Source: Fuscovulum ytuae
Lineage (GTDB): Bacteria; Pseudomonadota; Alphaproteobacteria; Rhodobacterales; Rhodobacteraceae
Assembly (NCBI RefSeq): GCF_029953595.1
Contig: NZ_CP124535.1
Location: forward strand, 992,001-1,056,000
Direction of reading: 5' to 3'
Length of the DNA stretch: 64,000 bases
The notes beneath the pieces are model-generated. The model searched no databases. It worked only from the letters and a program-made list of their open reading frames with translations, and was not told the origin of the DNA. The position numbers and the translations under genes were made by a program. Of this stretch, positions 8,736 through 19,521 are shown piece by piece. Position 1 is the stretch's first letter. Each line of letters opens with the position of its first letter.

Positions 8736-11700
8736 TCAGCTACACCCGCTTGTCCCGCCGCAGGTGTTGCACTTCATGCAGGTCCCGTTGCGCACCAGCG
8801 TGTAGTTGCCGCATTCGCCGCAAGGATCGCCTTCATAGCCCTGCATCTTGGCCTTGGTGCGGGCATCCATGCTGACCGTCCCGGTTCCCAACGCGGTTGA
8901 GGTGCCCACTTCGGGCATCATCGCGCTGATCGCGGCAAGGCCATCGGTCCCGGTCGAAAGGGCCGTTGCCCCCATCCCGCCTTGGAACACCACAAGCTCC
9001 TGTGGCAGGCGCTTGCGCAGATAGCCGGTCGACGAAATCGACTTCAGCAGTTCCACCGATTTCGACGCTGCCGTATCGCTCACCTCACCGAAGTTGCGCT
9101 TACCCTCGTCATCGCCACGGCCAAGGTCGTCAAAGGCCGCGCCCTGCGGTTTCACATGGGCAAGGTCGGTGCGGTCCAGATAACTGATCGCCAGTTCGCG
9201 GAAGATATAGTCAAGGATCGAGGTCGCGTTCTTGATCGAATCGTTCCCCTGCACCATCCCCGCCGGTTCGAACCGCGTGAAGGTGAAGGCTTCCACAAAC
9301 TCTTCCAGCGGCACGCCATATTGCAGGCCCACCGACACCGCGATGGCGAAGTTGTTCATCATCGCCCGGAAGCCCGCACCTTCCTTGTGCATGTCGATGA
9401 AAATCTCGCCCAGACGGCCATCGCCATATTCCCCGGTGCGCAGATAGACCTTGTGGCCCCCCACGATCGCCTTCTGGGTATAGCCCTTCCGGCGTTCCGG
9501 CAGCTTTTCGCGATGCGTGCGGATGATCTCCTTCACCACGATCTTCTCGACGATCTTCTCGGCCAGAACGGCGGCCTTTTCCTGTGCCGACCCGGTGGCG
9601 AGAATTTCTTCGGCCTCTTCGTCATCCTCGACCAGCGCCGCAGCCAGCGGCTGGCTCAGCTTGGACCCGTCACGATAAAGGGCATTTGCCTTGATCCCCA
9701 GCGACCATGACAGTTCATAAGCCGCCAGCGTTTCCGCGATCGTGGCCGAGTTGGGCATGTTGATCGTCTTGGAAATCGCACCCGAGATGAAGGACTGCGC
9801 CGCAGCCATCATGTGGATATGGCTTTCCACCGACAAGAAGCGCTTACCCTTTTTGCCGCAGGGATTGGCGCAATCGAAGACCGGGTAATGCTCCGTCTTC
9901 AGGAAAGGCGCGCCTTCCAGCGTCATCGTCCCGCAGACATGGTCATTCGCCGCTTCGATCTGTGCCTTGGTGAACCCAAGATGGCGCAGCAGATCAAAGG
10001 TCGGATCGGCCAGCTTTTCGGCCGGGATACCCAGCGTGCCCTTGCAGAACTCTTCCCCCAGCGTCCACTGGTTAAAGACAAAGCGGATGTCAAAAGCCGA
10101 AGGCAGAGCGCTTTCGATCTTTTCCAACTCGCGCGGGCCAAAGCCGTGGCCGATCAGCGCTGTGTGGTTGATGCCCGGGCAGTTGCCCAAGGACCCATGG
10201 CCAACGGCATAGGCCACGATTTCGGCGATCTGGGACGAGGAATAGCCCAGCATTTCCAGCGCTGCAGGGACAGACTGGTTGATGATCTTGAAATAACCCC
10301 CCCCTGCCAGCTTCTTGAACTTCACCAGCGCGAAGTCCGGCTCGATCCCCGTCGTGTCGCAATCCATGACAAGGCCGATGGTCCCCGTGGGCGCGATCAC
10401 CGTCGTCTGGGCGTTGCGATAGCCGTGCTTTTCGCCCAGGGCCAGCGCTTCGTCCCAAGCCGATTTCGCAAGGGAAACAAGCGCTTGATCCGGGCAATTC
10501 GCGTGGTCCAGCGCCACCGGGTTGACGTTGACGGCCTCATAACCCGACATCTCGCCATAGGCTGCGCGGCGGTGATTGCGGATCACGCGCAGCATGTGCT
10601 TGGCGTTCCGCTGATAGCCCGGGAAAGCCCCCAGTTCCGCAGCCATTTCGGCCGAGGTGGCATAGGTGATCCCCGTCATCAGCGCGGTCAACGCGCCGCA
10701 CAGTGCGCGGCCCTCGACCGAGTCATAGCCAAGACCCATATTCATCAAAAGGCCGCCGATATTGGCATAGCCAAGGCCCAGCGTGCGGAAGTCATAGGAC
10801 AGTTGGGCAATCTCCTTGGACGGGAACTGCGCCATCATCACCGAAACTTCCAGCGTGACCGTCCAAAGCCGCGTTGCATGCACATAGGCATCCGCGTCAA
10901 ACCGGCCATCCTTGAAGAAAGTCAGCAGGTTCATCGAGGCAAGGTTGCAGGCCGTGTCGTCAAGGAACATGTATTCCGAACAGGGGTTCGACCCCCGGAT
11001 CGGCCCATCCTCCGGGCAGGTGTGCCACGCGTTCACCGTGTCATGGAACTGGATGCCAGGGTCGGCGCAGGCCCATGCGGCATGGCCCACCTGATCCCAA
11101 AGGTCGCGCGCCTTGATGGTCTTCGATACCTTGCCGTCGGTGCGACGGATCAAGGCCCAATCCTCATCATTCTGCACGGCCTTGAGGAAGGCATCCGTCA
11201 CGCGGACCGAGTTGTTCGAATTCTGCCCCGAAACGGTGATGTAAGCCTCGCTATCCCAATCCGTGTCATAGGTCGGGAATTCGATCGAGGTGAAGCCCTG
11301 CCGCGCATATTGCAGAACGCGGTTGGTATAAGTGTCGGGGATCATCGCCTTCTTGGCCGACCGAATCGCCGCCTTCAGCGCGGCGTTCTTTGCCGGATCG
11401 ACTGCATCTTCGGACGACCCGTCCCATTGCCGGATGGCGGCGAAAATTTCGTTCAGCTTCTGCTCATGCGCTTTCGAGCCCGCGACAAGAGAGGCGACCT
11501 TCTGCTCTTCAATCACCTTCCAGTTGATGAACTGCTCGATATCCGGGTGATCCATGTCGCAGATCACCATCTTCGCCGCGCGGCGCGTCGTGCCGCCCGA
11601 TTTGATCGCCCCCGCCGCGCGGTCACCGATCTTCAGGAAGCCCATCAGGCCAGACGACTTGCCGCCGCCCGACAGTTTCTCCCCCTCGCCCCGCAGGGAT

Positions 11701-12407
11701 GAAAAGTTGGTGCCGGTGCCAGAGCCATATTTGAACAGACGCGCCTCACGCACCCACAGGTCCATGATCCCGCCTTCGTTCACCAGATCATCGCTGACCG
11801 ACTGGATGAAACAGGCGTGCGGTTGCGGATGTTCATAGGCCGAATCCGACTTCGTCAGTTTGCCGGTTTGATAATCCACATAGAAATGCCCTTGCGACGG
11901 GCCGTCGATACCATAGGCCCAGTGCAGGCCCGTATTGAACCATTGCGGGCTGTTCGGCGCAGCCATCTGGCGGGCCAGCATGAAGCGCATCTCGTCATAA
12001 TAGGCGCGGGCGTCGGCTTCGGTCGTGAAATAGCCGCCCTTCCAGCCCCAATAGGCCCACGCGCCAGCCAGACGGTCAAAGACCTGCTTTGCCGAGGTTT
12101 CGCCTACGAAACGATCGCCCTCTGGCAGATCCGCCAGCGCGGCCTCATCGGGCACCGACCGCCACAGAAACTCCGGCACGCCCTTTTCCTTCACGCGCTT
12201 CAGCCGTGCCGGAACGCCCGCCTTGCGGAAATACTTCTGGGCCAGAACGTCCGAGGCAACCTGGCTCCAGCCCTCCGGAACCTCAACCGCCTCGTTGCGG
12301 AAAACGACCTTGCCGTCGGGATTGCGGATTTCCGACGTTGTCGTGCTGAACGACATTGCACCATAGGCACCGGTCGCTTCGGACGTGAATTTGCGTTCGA
12401 TTTTCAT
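8736..12407 (-). CDS. nrdJ: vitamin B12-dependent (class II) ribonucleoside-diphosphate reductase
   Basis: A 1223-residue adenosylcobalamin-dependent reductase that makes deoxyribonucleotides independently of oxygen. Visible landmarks: [10 protein letters not shown] (substrate site), [16 protein letters not shown] (binding loop), [21 protein letters not shown] with the active cysteine region, [22 protein letters not shown], and a C-terminal zinc-ribbon-like tail with CGECGNY, CMKC and the redox CGGTSGC. The roughly 1200-residue size with the Cys-rich tail is typical of alphaproteobacterial NrdJ. The ATG at 12407 begins MKIERKFT, as in relatives. The upstream region holds a candidate NrdR box at 12567-12582. 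Confidence 0.97.
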   Translation of the reverse strand: MKIERKFTSEATGAYGAMSFSTTTSEIRNPDGKVVFRNEAVEVPEGWSQVASDVLAQKYFRKAGVPARLKRVKEKGVPEFLWRSVPDEAALADLPEGDRFVGETSAKQVFDRLAGAWAYWGWKGGYFTTEADARAYYDEMRFMLARQMAAPNSPQWFNTGLHWAYGIDGPSQGHFYVDYQTGKLTKSDSAYEHPQPHACFIQSVSDDLVNEGGIMDLWVREARLFKYGSGTGTNFSSLRGEGEKLSGGGKSSGLMGFLKIGDRAAGAIKSGGTTRRAAKMVICDMDHPDIEQFINWKVIEEQKVASLVAGSKAHEQKLNEIFAAIRQWDGSSEDAVDPAKNAALKAAIRSAKKAMIPDTYTNRVLQYARQGFTSIEFPTYDTDWDSEAYITVSGQNSNNSVRVTDAFLKAVQNDEDWALIRRTDGKVSKTIKARDLWDQVGHAAWACADPGIQFHDTVNAWHTCPEDGPIRGSNPCSEYMFLDDTACNLASMNLLTFFKDGRFDADAYVHATRLWTVTLEVSVMMAQFPSKEIAQLSYDFRTLGLGYANIGGLLMNMGLGYDSVEGRALCGALTALMTGITYATSAEMAAELGAFPGYQRNAKHMLRVIRNHRRAAYGEMSGYEAVNVNPVALDHANCPDQALVSLAKSAWDEALALGEKHGYRNAQTTVIAPTGTIGLVMDCDTTGIEPDFALVKFKKLAGGGYFKIINQSVPAALEMLGYSSSQIAEIVAYAVGHGSLGNCPGINHTALIGHGFGPRELEKIESALPSAFDIRFVFNQWTLGEEFCKGTLGIPAEKLADPTFDLLRHLGFTKAQIEAANDHVCGTMTLEGAPFLKTEHYPVFDCANPCGKKGKRFLSVESHIHMMAAAQSFISGAISKTINMPNSATIAETLAAYELSWSLGIKANALYRDGSKLSQPLAAALVEDDEEAEEILATGSAQEKAAVLAEKIVEKIVVKEIIRTHREKLPERRKGYTQKAIVGGHKVYLRTGEYGDGRLGEIFIDMHKEGAGFRAMMNNFAIAVSVGLQYGVPLEEFVEAFTFTRFEPAGMVQGNDSIKNATSILDYIFRELAISYLDRTDLAHVKPQGAAFDDLGRGDDEGKRNFGEVSDTAASKSVELLKSISSTGYLRKRLPQELVVFQGGMGATALSTGTDGLAAISAMMPEVGTSTALGTGTVSMDARTKAKMQGYEGDPCGECGNYTLVRNGTCMKCNTCGGTSGCS

Positions 12408-12834
12408 TGCTGCCCCGTCTCCAATTCTGGCGGGGCCTGCGCCCCATCCGTGTTAAATCTCGTGCGGTTGGCAAGGCTGCGCCGTCCCACTGCCCAAGGG
12501 CAGAAGAATATGGCACCAGCGTTGATGCCCTTTTTCCGTGGTGGTCAGATCCTGCCTGTCGATACGCCACTATATCTTGTGGCCTCACCGCTTACTTCGT
12601 CAAACTGTCGTAAAGCTGCGTCAGGATCAATTACATTTTTAACCTTTGACAGGCGATTTTTTGCTTGACGATTTTCCTGCAACAGGGCGGCGGGACGCCG
12701 CCGATCCTAGGCAGATTCCGGGGAAAACTCTGGGGAAAACCTGCCGAAAAATCTTGGACAAGCCCGGATTTCCGCGCCTTGGCTTAGGGTTGCGGCGGGG
12801 CTTTCATGGCATGCGTGAAAAGCGGGCGACGCCG
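12408..12834. other. nrdJ upstream region, no gene
   Basis: This 427-bp stretch separates nrdJ from the upstream permease gene (both minus strand). It holds a candidate NrdR box (12567-12582), about 160 bp of leader before nrdJ, a small CTGCCC/GGGCAG hairpin near 12490-12502, a GGCGGCG/CGCCGCC hairpin at 12686-12702 that could end the permease transcript, and a near-direct repeat (GGGGAAAAC twice, near 12718-12740). I looked for a cobalamin riboswitch because the enzyme uses B12 and did not find the conserved B12 box on the nrdJ sense strand. Confidence 0.6.
12567..12582. promoter_or_regulatory. candidate NrdR box upstream of nrdJ
   Basis: CCACTATATCTTGTGG, extended to an 18-bp imperfect palindrome with matching GCCAC/GTGGC ends at 12566-12583. 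It closely fits the known NrdR consensus (acaCwATATaTwGtgt). NrdR represses ribonucleotide reductase genes when dATP/ATP is high. It lies 160 bp upstream of the nrdJ start. A second box at the usual three-helical-turn spacing was not found, which lowers certainty. Confidence 0.65.
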
Positions 12835-13758
12835 TTATCGGCCTGCCCCACCCGCAGCTGCCGATTCTTTCACGGCTTTCTGCCGCCGGTTGATCAGCAC
12901 GATCCCCATCCCAACCAGCGCGGCGGAACCGACCACCTGTAGGGTCAGCGACTCATCATAGACCACCACACCGAGTAGGATGGCAAGGATCGGGGTCAGG
13001 AAGGAAAAGCTCGCCACCGTCGCCGCTGGATAGACAGACAGGAGCCACAACCACCCGATAAAGCCCCCAGCCACCACGAGGGACGATTGAAAGATCAGCC
13101 CACCGATATGCGCAGGCTCCAACTCGCGGATCAGCGGCCCGAAGAAGGGCGCGGCCAGCAGCAGAATCGGCCCCGAAACCAGGACCATCCAAAAAAGCTG
13201 CATCTCTGCCCCAGCCTCTCGCAGCCGCGACGCCCGCGCCACAAGCGCCGTCGCCGCCCAACCAAAGGCCCCTCCCAAGGCCAAAAGATCGCCCGCAAGA
13301 CTGCCCTGCGCCGCGTCCGGGGCCCGCGACAGGATCGCCCAAGCCGTGCCCGCGAAGGCCAGCCCCAGACCCGCCGCTCGGATCGGCGTGATCTTCTCCC
13401 CCGGCAGCACGAAATGCGCCATGATCGCGAACCAGACCGGCATGGAATAAAAGATGACGGACGCGCGACTGACCGCCGTCAGATCAAGCGCAAGGAACAA
13501 GCACAGGAATTCCAGCGCAAACACCGTCCCGATCAGAAGCCCCGCCCCAAGATCGCCGCGCCGCAATTGCGGTGGCCTCCCCCGCCAATAAAGCCATGCG
13601 CCGACGAACAGCACGGCCAGAACTGACCGCAGCCCGGCAAAGAAGACAGGCTGCAACCCGTCATTCACCCATTTCACGATGATCTGGTTAAAGGCCAGAA
13701 GAAGCGTGATCCCCAAAAGCGCCGCCCCACCGAAGGCATCTAGCCTCTCCTTGCGCAT
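12835..13758 (-). CDS. EamA/DMT family permease
   Basis: About 307 residues with ten predicted membrane helices in two EamA repeats (GITLLLAFNQIIVKWVNDGL in the first half, LLALGGAFGWAATALVARAS at the start of the second). These drug/metabolite transporters usually export amino acids or other small metabolites; the substrate is not predictable. The ATG at 13758 is preferred over a GTG at 13767 because a GGAGGGG lies at proper distance upstream. It faces away from fur. Confidence 0.88.
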   Translation of the reverse strand: MRKERLDAFGGAALLGITLLLAFNQIIVKWVNDGLQPVFFAGLRSVLAVLFVGAWLYWRGRPPQLRRGDLGAGLLIGTVFALEFLCLFLALDLTAVSRASVIFYSMPVWFAIMAHFVLPGEKITPIRAAGLGLAFAGTAWAILSRAPDAAQGSLAGDLLALGGAFGWAATALVARASRLREAGAEMQLFWMVLVSGPILLLAAPFFGPLIRELEPAHIGGLIFQSSLVVAGGFIGWLWLLSVYPAATVASFSFLTPILAILLGVVVYDESLTLQVVGSAALVGMGIVLINRRQKAVKESAAAGGAGR

Positions 13759-13942
13759 GCAGCCCACCCCTCCCCGACCAATGCGCCACAGTTCCGTTGG
13801 CCGTCAGGCGAAGTCAACTGCCCCGCCACTCGTCGCTAGGGCAACACGCTGAAAAGACAAGCAGCTTGCGAATCGTTAGCACTGGATGCGGGCATGGAAA
13901 TTCACGTAAACGGCATGAAAGGGAACAGGAACGAGGCAGGAG

Positions 13943-14353
13943 ATGGCCGATATCATCGCCCGCTGTGAGGCCAAAGGCCTCCGCATGACAGATCAACGCC
14001 GGGTGGTCGCCCGCGTCATCGACGAATCCGACGATCACCCGGATGTCGAAGAGCTTTATGCCCGCTCGGCAAAGATTGATCCGCGTATCTCTATTGCGAC
14101 GGTCTATCGCACGGTGAAGCTTTTCGAAGAGGCGGGCATCCTCGAAAAGCTGGAATTCGGCGATGGGCGCGCGCGGTACGAAGATGCCGAACGCGATCAC
14201 CACGACCATCTGATCGATGTGAATTCCGGCGATGTAATCGAATTTGTAGACCCCGAAATCGAAGCCTTGCAGGAAAAGATTGCGGCGCGTCTGGGCTATA
14301 AGCTGATCGGCCATCGGTTGGAACTTCTGGGCATTCCGCTAAAAAAGAACTGA
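13943..14353 (+). CDS. fur: Fur family transcriptional regulator (Fur/Mur type)
   Basis: A 136-residue metal-responsive repressor. The winged helix covers residues 5-75 (AKGLRMTDQRRVVARVI, ISIATVYRTVKLFEEAGI), followed by the metal/dimer domain with RDHHDHL (residues 85-90), His124 and acidic ligands. It lacks the paired CxxC zinc motifs of E. coli Fur, as do the alphaproteobacterial Fur/Mur proteins, which respond mainly to manganese. It also lacks the LRPTRQR-type N-terminus and haem motif of Irr. The ribosome site GAGGCAGGAG directly precedes the ATG. Followed by eno after 221 bp. Confidence 0.92.
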   Translation: MADIIARCEAKGLRMTDQRRVVARVIDESDDHPDVEELYARSAKIDPRISIATVYRTVKLFEEAGILEKLEFGDGRARYEDAERDHHDHLIDVNSGDVIEFVDPEIEALQEKIAARLGYKLIGHRLELLGIPLKKN

Positions 14354-14526
14354 CTTCTGCCCATCTGGCCCCTGCATCCAATGCTGCGACGGGGAACACC
14401 ATTTACGCGGGTGGCCATCGCTAGGGTCCTTGGACGTAACAGCTTGCCGATACCGGCGCTTGCCTGCCGCCACTTTAAGCATCCCCCTGCAAGCGCGCCC
14501 TTTCCATGAAGGGCGGCACGGGGTAA

Positions 14527-15852
<1,326 letters not shown>

Positions 15853-15856
15853 TCGA

Positions 15857-15898
15857 CTGTGCCCTGTTTTGTGCCGGGTTTTGTGCAGCAAACTGTGG
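15857..15898 (+). repeat. intergenic repeat, copy 2, with added tandem units
   Basis: CTGTGCCCTGTTTTGTG and CAGCAAACTGTGG are shared with the inverted copy at 303-332. Here a 12-nt insert (CCGGGTTTTGTG) duplicates the TTTTGTG core, and just downstream GTGGCCAC occurs twice (15895-15902 and 15907-15914) 4 nt apart. It lies between the eno stop and its terminator. Confidence 0.7.
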
Positions 15899-15928
15899 CC
15901 ACAACTGTGGCCACGGCCACCTGATGAG

Positions 15929-15959
15929 AAGGCCCCCGTCGCATGGCGGGGGCCTTTCC
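15929..15959. terminator. bidirectional terminator between eno and the FAD oxidoreductase gene
   Basis: AAGGCCCCCG (15929-15938) pairs perfectly with CGGGGGCCTT (15947-15956) over an 8-nt loop and is followed by TCC. It is shared by the convergent genes, directly touching the end of the minus-strand gene at 15960. Confidence 0.85.
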
Positions 15960-17045
15960 TTATGTCTCCACTGTTGCCCCAAAGAACCGCGCCGGACGGA
16001 AGGGCGCCAGCAGCGGCTGCTCCCCCTGCCCGCCCAGTTCCAGCGTCATGAGCTCGGCAACGAGCGGCGCCAGCGTCGCCCCGGAATGCATCACCGCCAT
16101 CGACAAGCCCGGCAGCACCGCGCCGATCACTGGCAGCCCATCGCCCGGCACGGGGCGTTCGGAGATCAGCAGGCGGTCGGGCCGGATGAAGGCATTGGGA
16201 AAGAGGTGACGCAACCGCATCAGCGTGGCCTGTTCCATTTCAGGCGGGGAAGGCAGAGTCTCGGCCGTGTCGCCCTGATGATGGGCCGAAGCTGGGGCGA
16301 CCAGCCGCCCTTCGTGATCCTGCCGCACCTCCTGATCCGGGGTGGCGAGGATATGATGCAAAAGGGGCGGCAGCGGCCGCGTGACCAAAAGCGCGCCGGG
16401 GCGATGCAGCATCGGCAGGTGCAAGCCCAATGGGGCCAGAAGCGCGGGCGTCCCCGTTCCGGCGCAAAGCACCACATGATCCGCCGCAATATCCCCTGCC
16501 GAAGTGCGGATGCCGGTCACCCTTCCGTCATCGGTCAAAAGCCTCGACACGGTCAGGCCGCAGATCAGATGGGCGCCATGGGATGACGCCGCCTCGAAAG
16601 CGGCGCGCGTCAGCAAGGCAAGGTCGACAGCCGATTCGAGAGGAAAGAACAGCGCACGGGCCGGAGGGTGGGCCAGCCGTGGCTCAAGCGCCGAGATGGC
16701 GGCGCGATCCAACAGTCGTAATGGATAATCCAGCGCGACAAGCGCGTCATGCTGGCGGTCAAAGGCCTCACCCTCTTCTTCGAACCACAAGCACCCTTCG
16801 GGTTGGTAGGATCGCGACAGATCTTCAGCGAGGCGCCGATGTGATTCCATCGCGGCGCGGCGCAGGTGGAAATGTGCCTCTGACAGATGGAAGCTGGCAT
16901 TCACCCAGCCGAAACTTCGGCCAGAGGCTGCACTGGCCGGGGCCTGCTGATCGATCACCGTGACCGATGCCCCGTCGCACGCAAGTCGATGGGCAAGGAC
17001 AGCACCGGTGATGCCGGCACCGATGATAAGGAAACGGGGTTGCAT
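15960..17045 (-). CDS. FAD-dependent oxidoreductase (DAO family)
   Basis: A 361-residue amine/amino-acid oxidase-like flavoprotein. The FAD Rossmann motif is IIGAGITGAVLA near residue 6, followed by SAASGRSFGWVNASFHL as in glycine/D-amino-acid oxidases, and a C-terminal PVIGAVLPGLSMAVMHSGATLAP that closes the FAD site. The substrate (glycine, sarcosine or a D-amino acid) cannot be told. The start at 17045 is chosen because AAGGAG lies 6 nt upstream and the FAD motif follows at once; longer frames extend upstream without support. Divergent from a cupin gene with 48 bp between them. Confidence 0.85.
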   Translation of the reverse strand: MQPRFLIIGAGITGAVLAHRLACDGASVTVIDQQAPASAASGRSFGWVNASFHLSEAHFHLRRAAMESHRRLAEDLSRSYQPEGCLWFEEEGEAFDRQHDALVALDYPLRLLDRAAISALEPRLAHPPARALFFPLESAVDLALLTRAAFEAASSHGAHLICGLTVSRLLTDDGRVTGIRTSAGDIAADHVVLCAGTGTPALLAPLGLHLPMLHRPGALLVTRPLPPLLHHILATPDQEVRQDHEGRLVAPASAHHQGDTAETLPSPPEMEQATLMRLRHLFPNAFIRPDRLLISERPVPGDGLPVIGAVLPGLSMAVMHSGATLAPLVAELMTLELGGQGEQPLLAPFRPARFFGATVET

Positions 17046-17093
17046 GGCGGCTCCTTTGGCCCATGGTGGCAGGGTCTGCCGCCGGAGGGAAGC

Positions 17094-17522
17094 ATGGATG
17101 ATGCAGAAAGGATTATTGCCGCGCTGAACCTGACGCCCCATCCCGAAGGCGGCTGGTATCGCGAGACCTGGGCCGGGCCGAAAGTTGCGGGGCGCGCGGT
17201 GGGCACGGCGATCTATTTCCTGCTGAAGGCGGGGGAGCGGTCGCATTGGCACCGAGTCGATGCGGGTGAGGTCTGGCTTTGGCATGCGGGCGCGTCGCTT
17301 GATCTGCTTATGGCCGAAACGGTGGCGGGCCCGGTGAAGGTGCAGGCGCTTGGCGGCGATGTGCTGGCAGGGGAACGCCCGCAGGCGGTTGTGCCTGCCG
17401 GATGGTGGCAGGCGGCCGAGGCAAGGTCAGGATGGGCGCTGGTCAGTTGCTGCGTCGCGCCGGGGTTCCGGTTTGAGGGGTTCGAACTGGCGGAGCCGGG
17501 AGTCATGATCGACGGGCGGTAG
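17094..17522 (+). CDS. DUF985 family cupin protein
   Basis: A 142-residue single-domain beta-barrel protein of the DUF985 cupin type: LNLTPHPEGGWYRETW at the N-terminus, TAIYFLLKAGERSHWHRVDAGEVWLWHAG in the centre with possible metal ligands, and WWQAAEARSGWALVSCCVAPGF near the end. The family is related to RmlC-like cupins, with no settled reaction. GGAGGG lies just before the ATG. It shares a short divergent upstream region with the FAD oxidoreductase. Confidence 0.85.
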   Translation: MDDAERIIAALNLTPHPEGGWYRETWAGPKVAGRAVGTAIYFLLKAGERSHWHRVDAGEVWLWHAGASLDLLMAETVAGPVKVQALGGDVLAGERPQAVVPAGWWQAAEARSGWALVSCCVAPGFRFEGFELAEPGVMIDGR

Positions 17523-17621
17523 GGCGAAATCTGGCGCGAGAGATCGCATTGCGCGCCTTTTGCGCAGGTGACGGGCGGCGGAATTTGCGTCAACTTCCCT
17601 GTCGGCTTCCGGGGGAAGGGT

Positions 17622-18506
17622 ATGGATCACAAGGCATGGCTGGCAAGGTTGCCCTCCGAGGTGAAGGCCGACCTGACAACCCGTTCCGATGCGGCGGGGC
17701 TGCGCCATCTGGCGCTGCATCTGGGGCTGATCATCGCCGGCGGCACGCTGATTGCGACGGGCGTGCCGGGATGGTGGCTGCTGTTGCCCGTGCAGGGTGT
17801 GCTGATCATCTTTCTGTTCACGCTGGAACATGAGGCGACGCATCAGACGCCCTTTGCGCGGGTCTGGCTGAACGAGGCGGCGGGGTATCTGTCGGGGTTC
17901 CTTCTTTTCCTCCCTTTCCTGTGGTTTCGCTATTTTCATCTGGCTCATCACCGCTGGACGAATATTGAAGGCAAGGACCCCGAACTTGAGGGGGCCAAGC
18001 CCGAGTCATGGGCGGGTTGGGTCTGGCATGTGTCAGGCATACCCTATTGGCGATCCGAAGCGCGGTTGATTGCGGGCCTTGCCCTTGGCCGGGTGCGTGC
18101 GCCCTATCTGCCAGAGGGCGCCCTGCCCCGGATGCGGCGCGAGGCGTGGGGGATGCTGGCGCTCTATGGTCTGGGGGCGCTGTCGTTTCTGTGGACGGAT
18201 GCTCTGCTTTGGGTCTGGCTGGTGCCTGTCTTGCTAGGCCAGCCTTTCCTTCGGCTGTATCTGCTGGCGGAACATGGCGATTGCCCAAGGGTGGCGGATA
18301 TGTTCCTGAACACCCGGACGACATTCACCAACCGGATCGTGCGGTTTCTGGCCTGGAACATGCCCTATCACGTGGAACATCACGTGGCTCCAACGGTGCC
18401 TTTCCACCGCTTGCCCGATCTGCACGCGCGGATGCGCGCGCATCTTGCCGTGACGGCGGACGGATATGCCGCCTTCACGCGGGACTATCTGGCGCGGCGA
18501 ATGTGA
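17622..18506 (+). CDS. fatty acid desaturase family membrane protein
   Basis: A 294-residue membrane di-iron enzyme. Its histidine boxes are HEATH (residues 70-74), HLAHH (106-110) and HVEHH (about 250-254), with hydrophobic segments between about 30 and 70 and between 170 and 210. The boxes match acyl-lipid desaturases and the related carotenoid ketolases/hydroxylases; the extra AEHGDCP segment is seen in several Rhodobacterales members. The substrate is therefore a lipid or carotenoid but not assignable. The ATG at 17622 is preferred over an upstream ATG at 17568, with GGGAAGGG close before it. Confidence 0.82.
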   Translation: MDHKAWLARLPSEVKADLTTRSDAAGLRHLALHLGLIIAGGTLIATGVPGWWLLLPVQGVLIIFLFTLEHEATHQTPFARVWLNEAAGYLSGFLLFLPFLWFRYFHLAHHRWTNIEGKDPELEGAKPESWAGWVWHVSGIPYWRSEARLIAGLALGRVRAPYLPEGALPRMRREAWGMLALYGLGALSFLWTDALLWVWLVPVLLGQPFLRLYLLAEHGDCPRVADMFLNTRTTFTNRIVRFLAWNMPYHVEHHVAPTVPFHRLPDLHARMRAHLAVTADGYAAFTRDYLARRM

Positions 18507-18596
18507 TGGGTTAATCTCAGGTCATAGTCCAGCATTATTGCTACCGTCACAATTCGGCATTGGCGCATTTGACTGCGACGGGCTAGCAGAGGCGGC

Positions 18597-19490
18597 ATGA
18601 GCGATCCTGTCCCCGCGCCCCCGAAGAATGAAGACAGCCCCAAGGGCCTTGCCCTTGCCATTGCGGCCTATCTGATGTGGGGCTTCCTGCCCCTTTACAT
18701 GAAGGCCCTTTCGGCGGTGCCGGTGCTCGAGGTGCTGGCGCATCGGGTGGTCTGGTCGGTGCCTGTGGCGGGGGCGATCCTGATTTGGCTGGGGCGGACG
18801 GCGGATTTGCGGGCGGCGTTGCGGTCAGCCCGGATGATCGGGATGGCGGCACTGACGGCGGGGCTGATCTCGGTCAACTGGGCGATATATGTCTGGTCGA
18901 TCCAGTCGGGGCAGGCGTTGGAGGCCGCCTTGGGCTATTATATCAACCCGCTCTTCTCCATCTTCCTTGGCGCGGTGCTGCTGGGCGAGCGGATGAACCG
19001 GGCACAAGTCGCAGCCATCGCGCTGGCCGCTGCTGCCGTCGCCGTGCTGACATGGGAGGCGGGGCGCGTGCCGCTGGTGGCGCTGGGTCTGACGGTCAGC
19101 TGGGGGTTCTATGCCTATCTGAAAAAGCGCCTGCCGCTTGGCCCCAATCAGGGCTTTATGCTGGAGGTGCTGATCCTGACGCCGCTTGCGCTGGGGTTTC
19201 TGATCTGGACAGGGGCGCAGGGGGCGCTGGTCTTTGGCGCCGATACGGGGCTGACGGGGCTGTTGCTGTTGGCGGGCGTGGTGACGGCGGTGCCTCTGAT
19301 GGTCTATGCCAATGGGGCAAAACTGCTGCGCCTGTCGACCATCGGCATCCTGCAATATATCGCGCCCACGATGATCTTCCTGACCGCCGTCTTCGTCTTT
19401 GGCGAGGAATTCGGTTCGGCCCGCGCGGTGGCCTTCCCGATGATCTGGGCGGCGCTGGTGATCTATACCGGGTCGATGTTGAAGCGCTGA
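18597..19490 (+). CDS. rarD: RarD-type EamA permease
   Basis: About 297 residues, ten membrane helices. AIAAYLMWGFLPLYMKAL and HRVVWSVPVAGAILI near the N-terminus, SVNWAIYVWSIQSGQALEAALGYYINPLF in the middle and LQYIAPTMIFLTAVFVFGE near the C-terminus are characteristic of RarD. The transported compound is unknown (the E. coli name comes from chloramphenicol sensitivity). GAGG precedes the ATG. It converges with anmK. Confidence 0.92.
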   Translation: MSDPVPAPPKNEDSPKGLALAIAAYLMWGFLPLYMKALSAVPVLEVLAHRVVWSVPVAGAILIWLGRTADLRAALRSARMIGMAALTAGLISVNWAIYVWSIQSGQALEAALGYYINPLFSIFLGAVLLGERMNRAQVAAIALAAAAVAVLTWEAGRVPLVALGLTVSWGFYAYLKKRLPLGPNQGFMLEVLILTPLALGFLIWTGAQGALVFGADTGLTGLLLLAGVVTAVPLMVYANGAKLLRLSTIGILQYIAPTMIFLTAVFVFGEEFGSARAVAFPMIWAALVIYTGSMLKR

Positions 19491-19521
19491 GCCCCGCCGA
19501 ACTGCGGGAACGGGGGCCAGA

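Noticed and set aside
9813-11702. A 629-codon plus-strand frame inside nrdJ
   Set aside because: It is opposite to conserved NrdJ motifs and lacks any recognisable family or ribosome site.
12408-12660. Cobalamin riboswitch upstream of nrdJ
   Set aside because: The sense-strand leader has no conserved B12 box and no suitable multi-helix layout; an NrdR box explains control better.
14475-14525. Hairpin GCCCTT/AAGGGC upstream of eno as an attenuator
   Set aside because: The 6-bp stem has no T-run and no leader peptide, and lies where a GC-rich genome often forms such pairs.
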